From NCBI GenBank assembly GCA_037355855.1, contig CM074763.1:372001-436000 (forward strand): DNA of 64,000 bases, written 5' to 3'. A program made the translations under genes and the position numbers. The notes under the pieces were generated by a model. That model had not been told where the DNA came from, did no database searches, and saw nothing but the letters and a program-made list of their open reading frames with translations. Source of the stretch: Pseudo-nitzschia pungens. Taxonomy: Eukaryota > Bacillariophyta > Bacillariophyceae > Bacillariales > Bacillariaceae. Below, piece by piece: positions 31,866-42,347 of this stretch (the first letter of the stretch is position 1; every line of letters begins with the position of its first letter).

Positions 31866-31897
<32 letters not shown>

Positions 31898-31898
31898 G
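30218..31898. other. Intergenic region without a recognisable gene
   Basis: GTAAGGTTA/GTAACCTTA, TTACCGGTA and ACTAGT words recur. A plus ORF of 83 codons (30748-30999) is open but has no known features and no supporting context. The end carries an AAC repeat. Confidence 0.55.
31865..31897 (+). repeat. (AAC)n repeat immediately before an ATG
   Basis: Ten or so AAC units run up to ATG 31899, in the presumed 5' leader of the small acidic protein gene. Confidence 0.85.
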
Positions 31899-32444
31899 AT
31901 GGTGCTGTCAGGACATGGATCATTGCAATACTTCTCATCCTACCGGTACGTGAGAGTTCTGTACGCCTGGGGAATTGGCCAGTTTTTCCCGATCTCATTG
32001 ATATTGTTTCCATTCCACTCCATTCCATTCCATCCCTTGCTTGCGGATAGAATCTGTGACACTTTCCCATTCCAGTGTCGATCAATCTTGACACTCATTT
32101 CCAACCCGTTCTGCTACCCTTTCCTGGAACAGAACAAGTACGTAACCACGCAACGCAACCAAGACAAGCCGGTGGCAACGATTGCCGAAGCTGTGGCTGT
32201 GGTATTGTCCGAAGATGCAGAAGAAAACACCGAGGCATTCGAAGGGCCGGTCGCTGATCTCGTCGCAGTGTTCGTCGAAGAAGACGAAGATGATTATGAT
32301 TATGCGGAAGACATCGCCATCATCGATTGCACGCACTACGCAGATATTCCGTTCGCCCACGCTGTTCCTTTGCCCCCGGACGAAGAGCCGGTACACGCAA
32401 CCACCAGCGTGCAAAGGAGGAGGAGAAACATCTCGGCAGAGTGA
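31899..32444 (+). CDS. Small acidic protein, copy A (paralogue of 61277-61501)
   Basis: The supported coding part is 32133-32444: Asp/Glu/Ala/Val-rich, with GPVADLVAVFVEED, and DIPFAHAVPLPPDEEPVHA near the end. The minus-strand ORF at 61277-61501 has EPVAVLIRVVFEED and VPFADAVPLPQDEEPAAA in the same order, and the DNA flanking both starts also aligns (ATTTCCAAC.CGT.CT...AG then AACAAG). That shared AG suggests a 3' splice site at 32132. The upstream exon is uncertain: the open frame reaches ATG 31899, but 31945-32132 looks intronic (donor GTACGTGAG). Function unknown. No signal peptide is evident in the conserved part. Confidence 0.45.
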   Translation: MVLSGHGSLQYFSSYRYVRVLYAWGIGQFFPISLILFPFHSIPFHPLLADRICDTFPFQCRSILTLISNPFCYPFLEQNKYVTTQRNQDKPVATIAEAVAVVLSEDAEENTEAFEGPVADLVAVFVEEDEDDYDYAEDIAIIDCTHYADIPFAHAVPLPPDEEPVHATTSVQRRRRNISAE

Positions 32445-33584
32445 CCCACTTTGTTTTCCACAAAGCATTTGCCGAAAACAATGTTCCACACGTCCTCCGA
32501 TCGGTTCGACGACGCCAGAAAGTAACCAATGATTTTGTAAACTATTGTATATTATATATTATTAACATTCTTTTAATGTTTTGATTTTCAAAGACAACAT
32601 ATCGATGATGATTGTTTTACGTGTACCGTATTATTATTATTTCTACAAGACTTGCTGTATTTAAAAATAAATTATAATAATAGCAGTAGGACCTCTATCC
32701 TGTACTAATTCTGTGGTCGCGTCCCGGATGACATGATGCAATCGGCTTCACAAAGTTTTGACCATATTCCGTAACTTGCACCTTGCGGTCCATGGGAGCC
32801 GAAAACAATCATCATGGATAATGCCAACGCACGGTATTGGTCCTACTTAGTATTTACTACATTGTGAACTGTCACCCACTTTGGTTTCCGCTTTCCACAA
32901 CGTATTTGCTGAAAACCCACGCCTTTTCGAGTACACGCAGTCACTCTCGGGGTGGGTTGGCCTGACCTTTTTACCAGAAATGTCCTAGATCTCGGGGGGC
33001 CGGTCCGAATCAATCGATCTTGCTGTATCCGATCCGTCGGTATCCATCGATGGTGTCCCCACCGTTCCCTTCTGGAAATAGTGTCGGTCTCTGGGTCGAT
33101 CGGTTCTCGCAGTAGGTCGGCCCATTCCATCAATCAGAATCTGCTTGCCCTGGTACACAGCAGACAGGGAGACCGGGGCATGCCGGGAGGGGATTTTCGC
33201 ATCGAGTTTTTCCAATCTGTCCGTTCCATCTGTGTATGCGTTTTGATACAGGTGAGTAAGAAGGGCATGGATTGTAAGGGGCGTGACACTCGATCGGTCT
33301 GCCCGCGAGGCTTCAAAAGGAAATTCATCGTTTGAAACAACACGGGGGTCCGGATAGAGAGCCGAATGTTGTGTATGGGGCCGCTCATCGGGATCAATAG
33401 AACATGGAGTAAGGTCCCGGTTCTACCCGTCCGTTGATCAGTTCGACAGGGAATGATTGCAGACTTTTTGTAACATACTTCATGGGAAGACATGATATTG
33501 CCAAAGTATTTATTTACATTTTTCAGCCTATTATAATGCTATAGTTCTGCCAAAAATATATTGTTGGCTTCGTTTGCAGATTGT
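32445..33584. other. Intergenic region with a duplicated fragment
   Basis: The 50 bases after the acidic-protein stop (32442-32490, GTGACCCACTTTG..., GCATTTGCCGAAAAC) recur imperfectly at 32870-32918 (GTCACCCACTTTGG..., GTATTTGCTGAAAAC). No other gene signal is seen. Confidence 0.55.
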
Positions 33585-35016
33585 TTAATAGCCTTCGCAG
33601 CTTATTGTTTCTGCCCGTATCTTCATGGTCTGTTCCATCCATGAATCGCTCAGTTCTTCCGTTTCGTTCAGGTCCATTGGCGTTGGGACTTCATCGTCGA
33701 ACACGGTTCCACCCCCAATGCTAATGACGCACTTGTTCACCAGATCGGGATTCTGCAAGATCAATAAATGCCCACAATTCGGTACCAAGTACACATCCAC
33801 ATTGGGAATATAAGCCTGAGATTGTGGTCCATCCAGTCGTTTGGAGAGTCTGTCGGATAAGGCTTGTGCGTACATTCCCCCGGATACTTCCATCCAATCC
33901 GAAGTCCCGTACATGAAAGCAACCGTCTTTACCTTGAGGTTTGGAACTCGAAACAACAGAGGTTTTTTGGCCTGGAGGGTTGAGTCGAGAATGGTCTGTA
34001 GGAAAAACTCTGCCGAAGGTGGCAAGACCGCGTTCAGGTAAAGCAAATGCGAGAGCGTCTCGGATTCCTCGGGGTTACTGATCTCTGGGAGTCTTTTTTT
34101 TACGTATTTTCTAGCGATTGACATGCCACGCTTCGCCGTTAATTTTCGTAGCACTCCCCCCGGCGTCGTCTTCCGTTCAAACACTGTCTTGAATACTTTG
34201 AAAAGCGCCTTGCCCTTAAGGGACGACTTTATCCATTCCATTTTTTGCCGAATATTCGGGTCGTCTTTATCGTTGACCCCGAGGGGAGACAAGAGAATAA
34301 TTTTGTCCACGTGCTGGGGGTACCGCTCGGCATAGGCAACCGCAACATATCCACCAAAGCTGTGGCCTCCCAAGATCATTTTGTCAATGTTATTCTGTCG
34401 GAACGGTAAACAATTCAATCGTGAGGGAACACAGCATCCAAACAAAGCAAGAAGCAGCGAGAAAAAACGGGATTGGACGTGCGCTTTGTCCTTCCCCGGA
34501 ACAAGACCAACACAAGACGAACACATAGCACGCACCACAGCTCTCCAGGCTTCCAGGCTTTCCACAAAATAGTCTTCCGCACTCTCGATGTTTTCGTTGT
34601 CGTTCACTTCGTTGAAGGGGGGTCTGGACGAAAGTCCAAAGCCCAGCATGTCCACCGAGTATACGTTTCTATAATAGCCCACGAGTCCGGCCAGATTCCG
34701 GTAAAAATAGGCCCCCGCATTCATGTATCCGTGTAAGGTTGATGAGGGGCACCGTGGTGGATTCCATGGTAGATGCATCCCCTTCCGGTAGCTTCGAATA
34801 GGCGTGGATGCTATGGATTTTGAGCTTCTCATCCCGGATAGACTTTGCCGGTTTCAGGCACGGAATGGCGGATCTCGGAATATGTGTATCAAATGTCCGG
34901 AATTCGAAATTTTCGACCGGTTGTGTCGCGAACCCCTTGGCAATTTCCAGGAGTTTCCTTTCGGTCGCTTCCAACTTGGCTTCGAATTCAGCAGCGGGTG
35001 TAAAAGAAGGGAACAT
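33585..35016 (-). CDS. ABHD4/ABHD5-like alpha/beta hydrolase, one frame break
   Basis: This alpha/beta hydrolase of the CGI-58/ABHD4 group acts on lipids or lysophospholipids. Exons are 35016-34536 and 34394-33585 (intron 141 nt, donor GTGCGTGC, acceptor CGACAG). Features: oxyanion loop LHGYMNAG, VYSVDMLGFGLSSRP, EDYFVESLEAWRA, the nucleophile elbow GGHSFGGYVAVAYAERYP, which has Ser (ABHD5 has Asn there), and a late His in VPNCGHLLIL. The frame changes at 34734, between VPLINL and HGYMNAG, where one base is in excess; removing it gives 429 residues. The intron is in frame and stop-free. With the Ser present the enzyme is probably active. The N-terminal helix (EAKLEATERKLLEIAKG) matches the ABHD5 start. 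Confidence 0.8.
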
Positions 35017-36020
35017 TGCGATGAATGGAAGGATGGGCGTTGTAGTCCTGACAAAGGTTGTCCAGGAAAAGAACAGTGTGACGGATGGAGCACAAAACGA
35101 AGGGAACAATAATTATGGTAAGTTTCGCGTAAGTAGAGAGCCGAGTTGATTTTCGAAATTTCTGTTTCGTCTTCTTCCTGTATTGAGCATGGATGACCTT
35201 AATTACTGGTAAGTCTTACGTTAACGAATACCAGAAACCGTACGTTTACTACTACTGAGTACGAGTACACGCTATCAATCAAACACCCCACTTTTCGTTC
35301 GGAATTAGGAGCAAACTGCACGTGCGGGGAAGCTGACTATCGGCAAAGTTCGCCACGACGTAATCTTACGGGTACTTGCAGCAAGCAGGATTCGCTCATT
35401 TAGACTTTACGCTTCACGATTCGTTTAGAAACAAAAAATCAAATTCAAAAATTCAGAGAGTGGCTTGCGTGAACTTTCTGTACCACGTTTGAGTCGAGAG
35501 GGTCAAGTATTGTTGGCCCCTGTCGAGTACACGAGAAAGACTATTTTAGTTTTTAGCGATTTTTCCATTGTTGGACGAGAGCTGCGTGTCGGCTCGTGTT
35601 CGCCTTCGCCCCGACGCATCATGGATCGGTACGGTATGTACGAGGTACACTCGTAACTTACGTTACAGCAGTCCAACACAGCATTATTATTACCAACATT
35701 TCTGCGAAGACGCGCAATGAGACCGGTAAGGTTTACAAGGATTTGTAGAGGTTACTCCTACTGGAACAGCTATCCAACCGCGCAGCAGCTCGATCGACGG
35801 AACGGACATCCATCCTGCCTACCGATCCAACGTTGCGTGAAATTTCGGCTCCGCACGCAATGCGTAAGTTACGAGTAGTAGGGCACCCAAATCCCTTTTC
35901 CATTCCAAGTCGAAAGTCGGCACCAAGCAAGCAAGCAAGCAGCAACGCTTTCTACGAGCACCGGTACCAACTCCTTTCGAAGTCAATCAATCAATCAATC
36001 AACCGTAACTCCTATCCAAC
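35017..36020. other. Divergent intergenic region
   Basis: This lies between the divergently transcribed hydrolase and the small one-helix protein, so both promoters should be here. It contains the usual GTAAGT/GTAC words and no gene. Confidence 0.55.
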
Positions 36021-36695
36021 ATGTCGGCTGCCGTGGCTAAATTGATGAACCCCGCTTTTTACAAGCAACAATGGGCCAACACGTGTGCTCGGGCATACGC
36101 CAAGTACCACCCCACGATCCGTGAAAACAAGTAAGTGGACACAAACAGAACACAACAGAACAGAACAGGGCAGAGCAGGGGAGGGCGTGAAAGCCCGGGT
36201 GTCGTGTCGGATCGATCGGCTTGTTTCTTCGGTGGCGCTGCAACGTCCGTATCTCACCAACCGTTCGCGTTCCGACTCGTTCGTTTACACCGCAGGGCAA
36301 CCGTCTTGTTCCACTCGATGCTTGCCATCTCGTTCACCATGTACACCGGTACCTACATTGCCCGAGTTTGTGAGTAGAGTCACAGTATTGCGTTGGTTGG
36401 GATCGAAGGATTGGTGTTTAGAACCCTGCTAAAGTCCGGCGCGAAGGAGTCATTCGGTTTCGTTGCATTGCGCTTCGTTGCGTTTGATTGCGATTCATTC
36501 TCACCAATATGGTTGCCATCGTGTTGTATCGTTTTCGAACCCTTCATTCCGTTGCATTGCATTGCATTCCGTTCGTTCCGTTCCGTTCCGTTCCGTTCGG
36601 TTTTGACAGACCCCGAAAAGCAAGAAGAGCGTGCCATCAAGAAACAAGCTTTGCACGAGTACTACGAAAAGCACGGAGGGGCTCCCCACCATTAA
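36021..36695 (+). CDS. Small single-helix protein resembling ATP synthase subunit f (tentative)
   Basis: Three exons (36021-36130, 36296-36369, 36610-36695; donors GTAAGTGG and GTGAGTAG, acceptors CGCAG and GACAG) join to 89 residues. The protein has a basic/aromatic N-terminal part (FYKQQWANTCARAYAKYHPT), one membrane helix (ATVLFHSMLAISFTMYTGTYI) and a charged tail (PEKQEERAIKKQALHEYYEK) ending GGAPHH. This layout (Tyr/Lys-rich lead-in, one helix, charged tail) is like the mitochondrial F1Fo ATP synthase f subunit. Another small inner-membrane subunit of a respiratory complex is equally possible. No presequence is needed at this size. The gene structure is solid; the name is not. Confidence 0.6.
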
Positions 36696-37326
36696 TTTGG
36701 GAACTCAACCGCGCTCGTTGCATCTTCCTCGTGCCCCGAGATGGATCGGACGACTGGTACGGTACTGCATCGGTATTGGCATTGGTATTGGTATTGGTAT
36801 TTTGGGGAAATCTCTAAACACGTTTCCGACCGGCAACTACAACAACTAGAATACCTAAACTAGGAATCCAACGAATTGTATTTGTCGACGGTTCTTTTTT
36901 TCAATCCAAAAACTATCGAGCGATGCTACAACTAGCGAAATCGACAACCATTTTTTTTCTCGTGTTCCGTGATCGTTACGACGTCGTAGTGAATTGATGA
37001 TTGCAATGCGGCCATGTTTTGCATTATTTGTAAGACGAGAAAAAAATACTTGTGGATTCGTGGTATTCATAGATGAGACCAAGACCAGATGAATAATACG
37101 TAGTAATACATCATCCTCTTCAGACGCGTTGATCCAATAGAAGAGTGAAAAGTTTTGCAAATGGCGTTCATCGCCGCGCGCTATGACATTGTGACAAGAG
37201 ATCGACAGATAGATAGACATTCATTCATTCATTCATTAGTACTTTGCAACTCCGAACGTTCGAAGCTACCTACAGCTACTAGACTCCTGCCACCGCACGA
37301 GGCAATCCAACCGACGCAATCGCTGT
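36696..37326. other. Convergent 3' intergenic gap
   Basis: A (ATTGGT)n run lies near 36777-36802. No gene is seen between the two convergent 3' ends. Confidence 0.6.
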
Positions 37327-38766
37327 TCAGAACTCGACTCGGGGACCCGGCAGGTTCTGCGGCCTGGCGGCCGTCACGCGGATTCGCCTCTGTTCCATGT
37401 CGAGATCGGCGACCCAGACCCTCACGCGCTGTCCCCGTTCCATGAATTCCGACGGAATCTTTCCGTCCTCCCACAGGGGATGGTCCATAAAGTGCAAAAA
37501 GGCGTCGACCTCGGCCCCGACCTCGACGTACGCTCCAAAGTCCGTGACGCGCCGCAGCTCACCCCACAGCTCGTCGTCGAGCTCGAATTCCGTCAGGGGC
37601 GTCCGGTCCTCGTCGTCGCCGTTGTCGACGTTGTTGTCAAAGGAGGTGCTGCTGCTGCCCCACGACGTCGCGGCAACCTCCTGCGCATCGTTCAGCATGG
37701 TCAGCTGCAGTTTTTTGAGTTCCGGGCTGGCCGACCGGACGGTGACGGTGACCTCGTCCCCGGGGGAAACGACCTGCCGCGGGTGCTCCACAAAGAAATC
37801 GCGGGTCATCTGGGAAATGTGCAGGAGCCCGTCGCACTCGGTCCCGACGTCGACGTAGGCTCCGTATTTGGTCAGCGAAATGACGGTTCCCGTCACCTCC
37901 ATGCCGGGAAAATAGGCCGCGAGCGGAGCCCGCTCGTCGAATCCCAGCGGCCGCTGGATGCGGGAGTCCTTCTTCTTGGCCCGCTGCAGCTCCTTGAATT
38001 TCATCATCATGCCTGGCAACAAACACAGACACAAAAACACACAACATCACATCGGAAACAGAAACAGAAACACAAAGAACAACCGCAACAAGGTTTCAGC
38101 AACAAACGAAGAAGAAAGAAGAAAGAAGAGACGCGGGGATTTCGTGACCAATCCGTGCCCCACCACGGAAACCGGATCGAAAAACGCCAGAGACGTTTCG
38201 GCTCAGTTTTCATCGAACCAATACGACTCCGCACTTTTTTTCTTCCCACGAGCTCGAACTTCACCACACCACACCATGGCGCACCACAGCAAATCAAATC
38301 AAATTGAATCAAATCAATCACACCGAAACTCACGTCGCTTCTTTTCCGCCGCCGGTTCGCGTTTCTTTTTGTTGGCAATCGCCTTGGACTGGCCCTTGGC
38401 GATCAGTCGCTTCTTGATGGAGGGTTTCAGGTTTTCCCAGCGCGATCGTCCCTTTCCAACGGTCGGTTTGTCCTCCTCCTCGTCGTCATCGTCATCATCC
38501 TCGTCGTAGTCGTCCTCGTCGAGGAACAGCACGTTGAGATCGTCGTCGTCGTCGTCGTCGTTGTCCAGGAACGTTTCGGGACGCCCGAAATCGCTCACCG
38601 AATCCTCGGCCGCGTTCCGACTCGTGGCGGAAGATCTCGCCGCAACGTCGCTCCGGGAGGGACCCACACCGGCCAGAAAGGCGGATCCCATATCCAGGTT
38701 TGCCGCGAGGATCGCGAGCAGGAGAGCGGAGCGCGTTTTGTTCATCGGAGTGGTGTCGCGTGGCAT
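37327..38766 (-). CDS. Plastid-targeted protein with two S1 RNA-binding domains
   Basis: Exons 38766-38334 and 38012-37327 (intron 321 nt, donor GTGAGTTT, acceptor TTGCCAG) give 372 residues. A signal peptide (SALLLAILAANLDMGSA) precedes FLAGVGPSRSDVAARSS, the A-F junction and Ser/Arg-rich transit peptide of diatom plastid proteins. An Asp-rich low-complexity stretch and a Lys-rich segment follow. Two S1 OB-folds come next: about residues 173-245 (MEVTGTVISLTKYGAYVDVG ... LLHISQMT) and 290-365 (ELRRVTDFGAYVEVGAEVDAFLHF). It probably binds plastid mRNA or assists translation, like S1-type ribosomal or PRPS1-related proteins. It is too short for full ribosomal protein S1. Confidence 0.82.
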
Positions 38767-39722
38767 GGCGGAAAACTGACGGACCGACCGGCTAGAACAG
38801 TGGTAGTGGGGGGCTTTCTTCTGTGTGTGCGTGTGTGTGTGTGTGTGTTGCAATCGATTGTCGAAGGCAATGGATGATGGGTGCTATCCGAACTAGGTAG
38901 GGTGGTAGTTTGTTATACCGAACAATACGGAATGGTACACTAGACTTGGATTGGGAGGTTCTGCGTTGTTTGTTCTACGGTGCGGCTACAAGAACAGCTC
39001 CGGAACGAAGCGTTTGTCGGTTGTCGATCGGCTGGAGTCTTGCTTGCACTTCTTTCGAAAGCGGTTGTTGATTGATGCTTCACAAAAAAGAGGGGACGGT
39101 GAGCGGTGAGTGAAGATGCATGATGGGTCAGAACTCAGAACGCATGAGTCTGAGTCTGAGTCGTCGTCCAGTCGCACACGGCAAGCAAGCGATCGTACTC
39201 CGTCAGTTCAGTACGATACGTTGATGTGAAAGAACGAGTAAGCCCTAATCGTACAAGGTACGTACTCGTAGTTGGATGGACTGCCTGCCTCAAAAACAGA
39301 ATGAATGAATGAATCAATGGCTGTCAGATTCGGAATGCTACACATAAAATTCTGATTTGTGATTTGTTTTCCTAAGCCCCCCCATTTCAATCATTCAAAA
39401 TACCTGTATCACACATTCCTCCTTCCGACAAAACAATCCGACAAGTGCACAAGTAGTATCTTACAATACTCATAGAAGTAACGTGATCTATCCGTTGTCA
39501 TCTTCTATTCCATTTTTCATCATCTGTCGTTCGGTATTGCGAAGTACATCATTGCTATCTATCGGTTCAACGTTGCGTCTGTTGCCAATCGCAAGTCCGA
39601 CAGAATGTGGAACCAACTCTAATCATAACCGATCGACAAAACAGGAATTTCCCATTCGCGATTGGCTTCCAGAACCCGCGCCGTTCCATCGATCGAGGAC
39701 AGGACGGGGCGGAACCAGCGGC
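38767..39722. other. Divergent promoter region
   Basis: It separates the minus-strand S1 gene from the plus-strand BMT5-like gene. A (GT)n tract at 38823-38848 is just upstream of the S1 gene start. The frame of the BMT5-like gene is open upstream to 39483 but without an ATG. Confidence 0.6.
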
Positions 39723-41978
39723 ATGGCGGAAATCGACGACAACGAAAGCGACACGACCGCTGTCCCCGCGAAACGGAGGGTCCTGACGGTGGGAGACGGG
39801 GACCTCTCCCTGTCGCTGGCACTGAGCCGGGCCTACGGAGACGAGCACGTCGCGGTGACCGCGTCCGTCCTCGAATCCGATCGAGACGAGTTCCGCCGCG
39901 TCTTTCCCGAAGCGCCGCTGGAAGAACTGCGCTCCCGGAACGTGTCGGTGCTGTACGGGGTGGACGCCACGCAACTGCACGAGCGGTTTGCCCGGGGCCC
40001 CGGCGAAACGCGTTTTGAGCGCCCCTGGGACGTGGTGTCCTTTCACCATCCCCACCTGGGGGAATCGAGTTTCGGGCACCACAAAACGGTCGATGACAAT
40101 GAGGACAATGAAAACAACGAGGACGACGACGATGATGACGAGGACACCGAGGCAAGGCGGGCCAAAATCCACCACCAACTGCTGTGCCACTACCTGCACT
40201 CGGCGTCGAAGGTTTCCGAGCTGGTGCACGTGTGCCTCACCGGAAGCCAGCCACGGACCTGGAACCTGGCGGGGGCCGCGGCACGCCAGAACCTGACCCT
40301 GGTCCGGGAGTTCCCGGACACTCAGCCCTTTGCGAGCGTGTTGTGGCCAACGACAACTGCAACGACAACTACAACTGCAACTGCAATGACAACAGCAACG
40401 ACGGTAGCGACGACCGATCGCCTGCTGCCGGAAGCCGCCGCGGCGGAGCCCCGCTTTGCGGCTCCCCGGCGCTACCGCAACGGAAAACTCGGAAAGCACT
40501 GGCTGGCGAGGTACGGATACCGGCACCGCCGGACCGAGGGAGTCCTGTACACGGGATCTTCCAGGGATGCGAACGTCTCGGAATCGACGCATTTCGTCTT
40601 TGCGCGGCGGCGAAACGACCACGAGTGCGAGGCATCGAACCCCGACGACGACGAGAAGGGACCCACCGCGCAGGGAACGCACGCCTGCCCCGTTTGCGGG
40701 GCTTCCTTCGGTTCCGAATCCGAACTGGTGGCGCACCAGTTGTGTCCGGTCCGGCCCCCACCGCCCCGGGAAGAGACGCCTCCCCGAAACGAGGTGCTTC
40801 CGGAAAAAGAGGATCGCCGATCGGTCCCGGACCCACCCGGAGGGGAGACCCGACCAAAACCGCCACCGGCGCCGCCGCCGGATCCCACCCAACCCAAAAC
40901 GGCGAAAACCACCCTGGTGGTCCCGAGCGACGGTGACGGAAAGCGCCTGCGATGGTTTCTGCAGCATTCCGCCCCCGCGCTCACGAAACGCCTGGCCGAA
41001 TCGGCGATTCGGGACGGGCTCGTCTCGGTCAACGAATCCATCGCCCGCGACTCGAGCCGGATCCTCCGGGCCGACGACCGCGTGGCCGTCGAAGAGCTCG
41101 GCGGCCGCAGCGGCGGTGCTTCGGGGCGGCAGCGTTCTTCGCCGGCCCCCGTGGTGGTGATCGTGCACCGGTCTCCCGGCTGGTTGGTGGCCCAAAAGCC
41201 CTCGGGAATGCGGACCCGGGGAAGGACCACTCCCGGAACGCTCGAGAGCCTCGTCTCCGAGCAGGAGGGAGCGGTTTTTTCGAGCCTCTCGGCGCTGGAA
41301 ACCTCGTGCCAGGGACTGTGCGTGCTGGTCGCCTCCGGGGACGGAGCACCGAAGCTTTCCGTAACGCACGTTCTGACCGTGCTGGTGCACGGCCGGATTC
41401 CCGAAGACTGGCTGCCGTCGCGGAACGTGTCGCTGTCGCTCGAGCCCAAGTGGAGACAAAAGAAAAAAAACAGCAAGAAACGAAAGCGCGGTCCGGAGGA
41501 TCCTCCGGGGTCCGGGTCGTCCCCCGTCGCGCTGCCGACAACCGAATCCCCGTCCCACCCGCCGGAGGCGAATCCGATTCCGAATCCGAGGAGAGTCCCC
41601 GCCGAAATAATTCCGCGGGAATCCACGCGGCCGAGCGAGGACGCAAACGCTCCGGGGCTATCGACCCTGAGGATCGCCACGGCCGAACCGTCGTCGAGCG
41701 GCATCTGCCACCACTTCCGAAACGAAGGATTTCCGGTGGTCGGAGATTCCTTTTGCAAGCACGAATATTCGGGGCTGAAACGGTCCATCCGAAACCGGAT
41801 CAAGGACAAGCTTTGCATCGGTTGTTTCGGGGTGGAGATCGCGGTCGGCGGCGGGGAGCGCGGGGCGGCGAAAAAGCACGCGATCGAGGTGCCGTCTCCC
41901 GTCAAGCTCTCGGCTCGGTTTTGGGAACGGTTTTTGGACGAAGAAACGACAGATTCCGGAGGCGCGGCCGAGCCGTGA
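39723..41978 (+). CDS. BMT5-like rRNA methyltransferase fused to C2H2, S4 and RluA-like modules
   Basis: The first in-frame ATG gives 751 residues. Residues about 18-260 are the DUF2431/BMT5 fold, which in yeast makes m3U in 25S rRNA: VLTVGDGDLSLSLALS, YGVDATQLH, WDVVSFHHPHLGE. A single C2H2 finger follows near 320-345 (HACPVCGASFGSESELVAHQ; the partner is Cys). Residues about 410-460 look like an S4 RNA-binding domain (KRLRWFLQHS, SAIRDGLVSVNE). Residues about 475-545 look like an RluA pseudouridine synthase start (HRSPGWLVAQKPSGM), but the catalytic HRLDxxTSG motif reads LSALETSCQG, without the Asp. The synthase half is therefore probably an inactive RNA-binding module. Nucleolar action is inferred. 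It is intronless, with very high GC3. Confidence 0.8.
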   Translation: MAEIDDNESDTTAVPAKRRVLTVGDGDLSLSLALSRAYGDEHVAVTASVLESDRDEFRRVFPEAPLEELRSRNVSVLYGVDATQLHERFARGPGETRFERPWDVVSFHHPHLGESSFGHHKTVDDNEDNENNEDDDDDDEDTEARRAKIHHQLLCHYLHSASKVSELVHVCLTGSQPRTWNLAGAAARQNLTLVREFPDTQPFASVLWPTTTATTTTTATAMTTATTVATTDRLLPEAAAAEPRFAAPRRYRNGKLGKHWLARYGYRHRRTEGVLYTGSSRDANVSESTHFVFARRRNDHECEASNPDDDEKGPTAQGTHACPVCGASFGSESELVAHQLCPVRPPPPREETPPRNEVLPEKEDRRSVPDPPGGETRPKPPPAPPPDPTQPKTAKTTLVVPSDGDGKRLRWFLQHSAPALTKRLAESAIRDGLVSVNESIARDSSRILRADDRVAVEELGGRSGGASGRQRSSPAPVVVIVHRSPGWLVAQKPSGMRTRGRTTPGTLESLVSEQEGAVFSSLSALETSCQGLCVLVASGDGAPKLSVTHVLTVLVHGRIPEDWLPSRNVSLSLEPKWRQKKKNSKKRKRGPEDPPGSGSSPVALPTTESPSHPPEANPIPNPRRVPAEIIPRESTRPSEDANAPGLSTLRIATAEPSSSGICHHFRNEGFPVVGDSFCKHEYSGLKRSIRNRIKDKLCIGCFGVEIAVGGGERGAAKKHAIEVPSPVKLSARFWERFLDEETTDSGGAAEP

Positions 41979-42347
41979 TCCTTCCGGGAGATTCGTTCGC
42001 GCCGTTCATTGTTGCGCCGGGATCGGAAACGGATGCGATGCGATTCGATTCGATGCGATTCGATGCACCACGGGTGCGTCTCGAGTAATTTTCGCACAGG
42101 ACGAATAAAGCATCCCTACCTAAAAAGAAGAGATTGATGAGTACACGTAGGCAACAGTCCCTTGCTATACTGTATTGAGTATTGATTGAAAGTAAAACAT
42201 GTACGCAGATGCAATGTTCTTCCGTTCCATTGAACTGCATTTCTTTCGACGCAGATACGAGTATAAGTTGTTGCTTGTGGCGGCACGGATTTCGATTCCA
42301 ATTCCGATCCCCGCCAGGTCTGAATCCCGGTGAACCGCTGTCCTGTT
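41979..42347. other. Convergent 3' intergenic gap
   Basis: It lies between the BMT5-like gene and the MYCBP gene. It contains a GATGCGATTCGATTC repeat (42036-42065) and AATAAA. No gene is seen. Confidence 0.6.
42104..42109 (+). terminator. Polyadenylation signal of BMT5-like gene
   Basis: AATAAA lies about 125 bases downstream of the stop codon. Confidence 0.45.

Noticed and set aside
39567..41558. 663-codon minus-strand ORF over the BMT5-like gene
   Set aside because: No recognisable domain; it mirrors the GC3-rich codons of the real gene.
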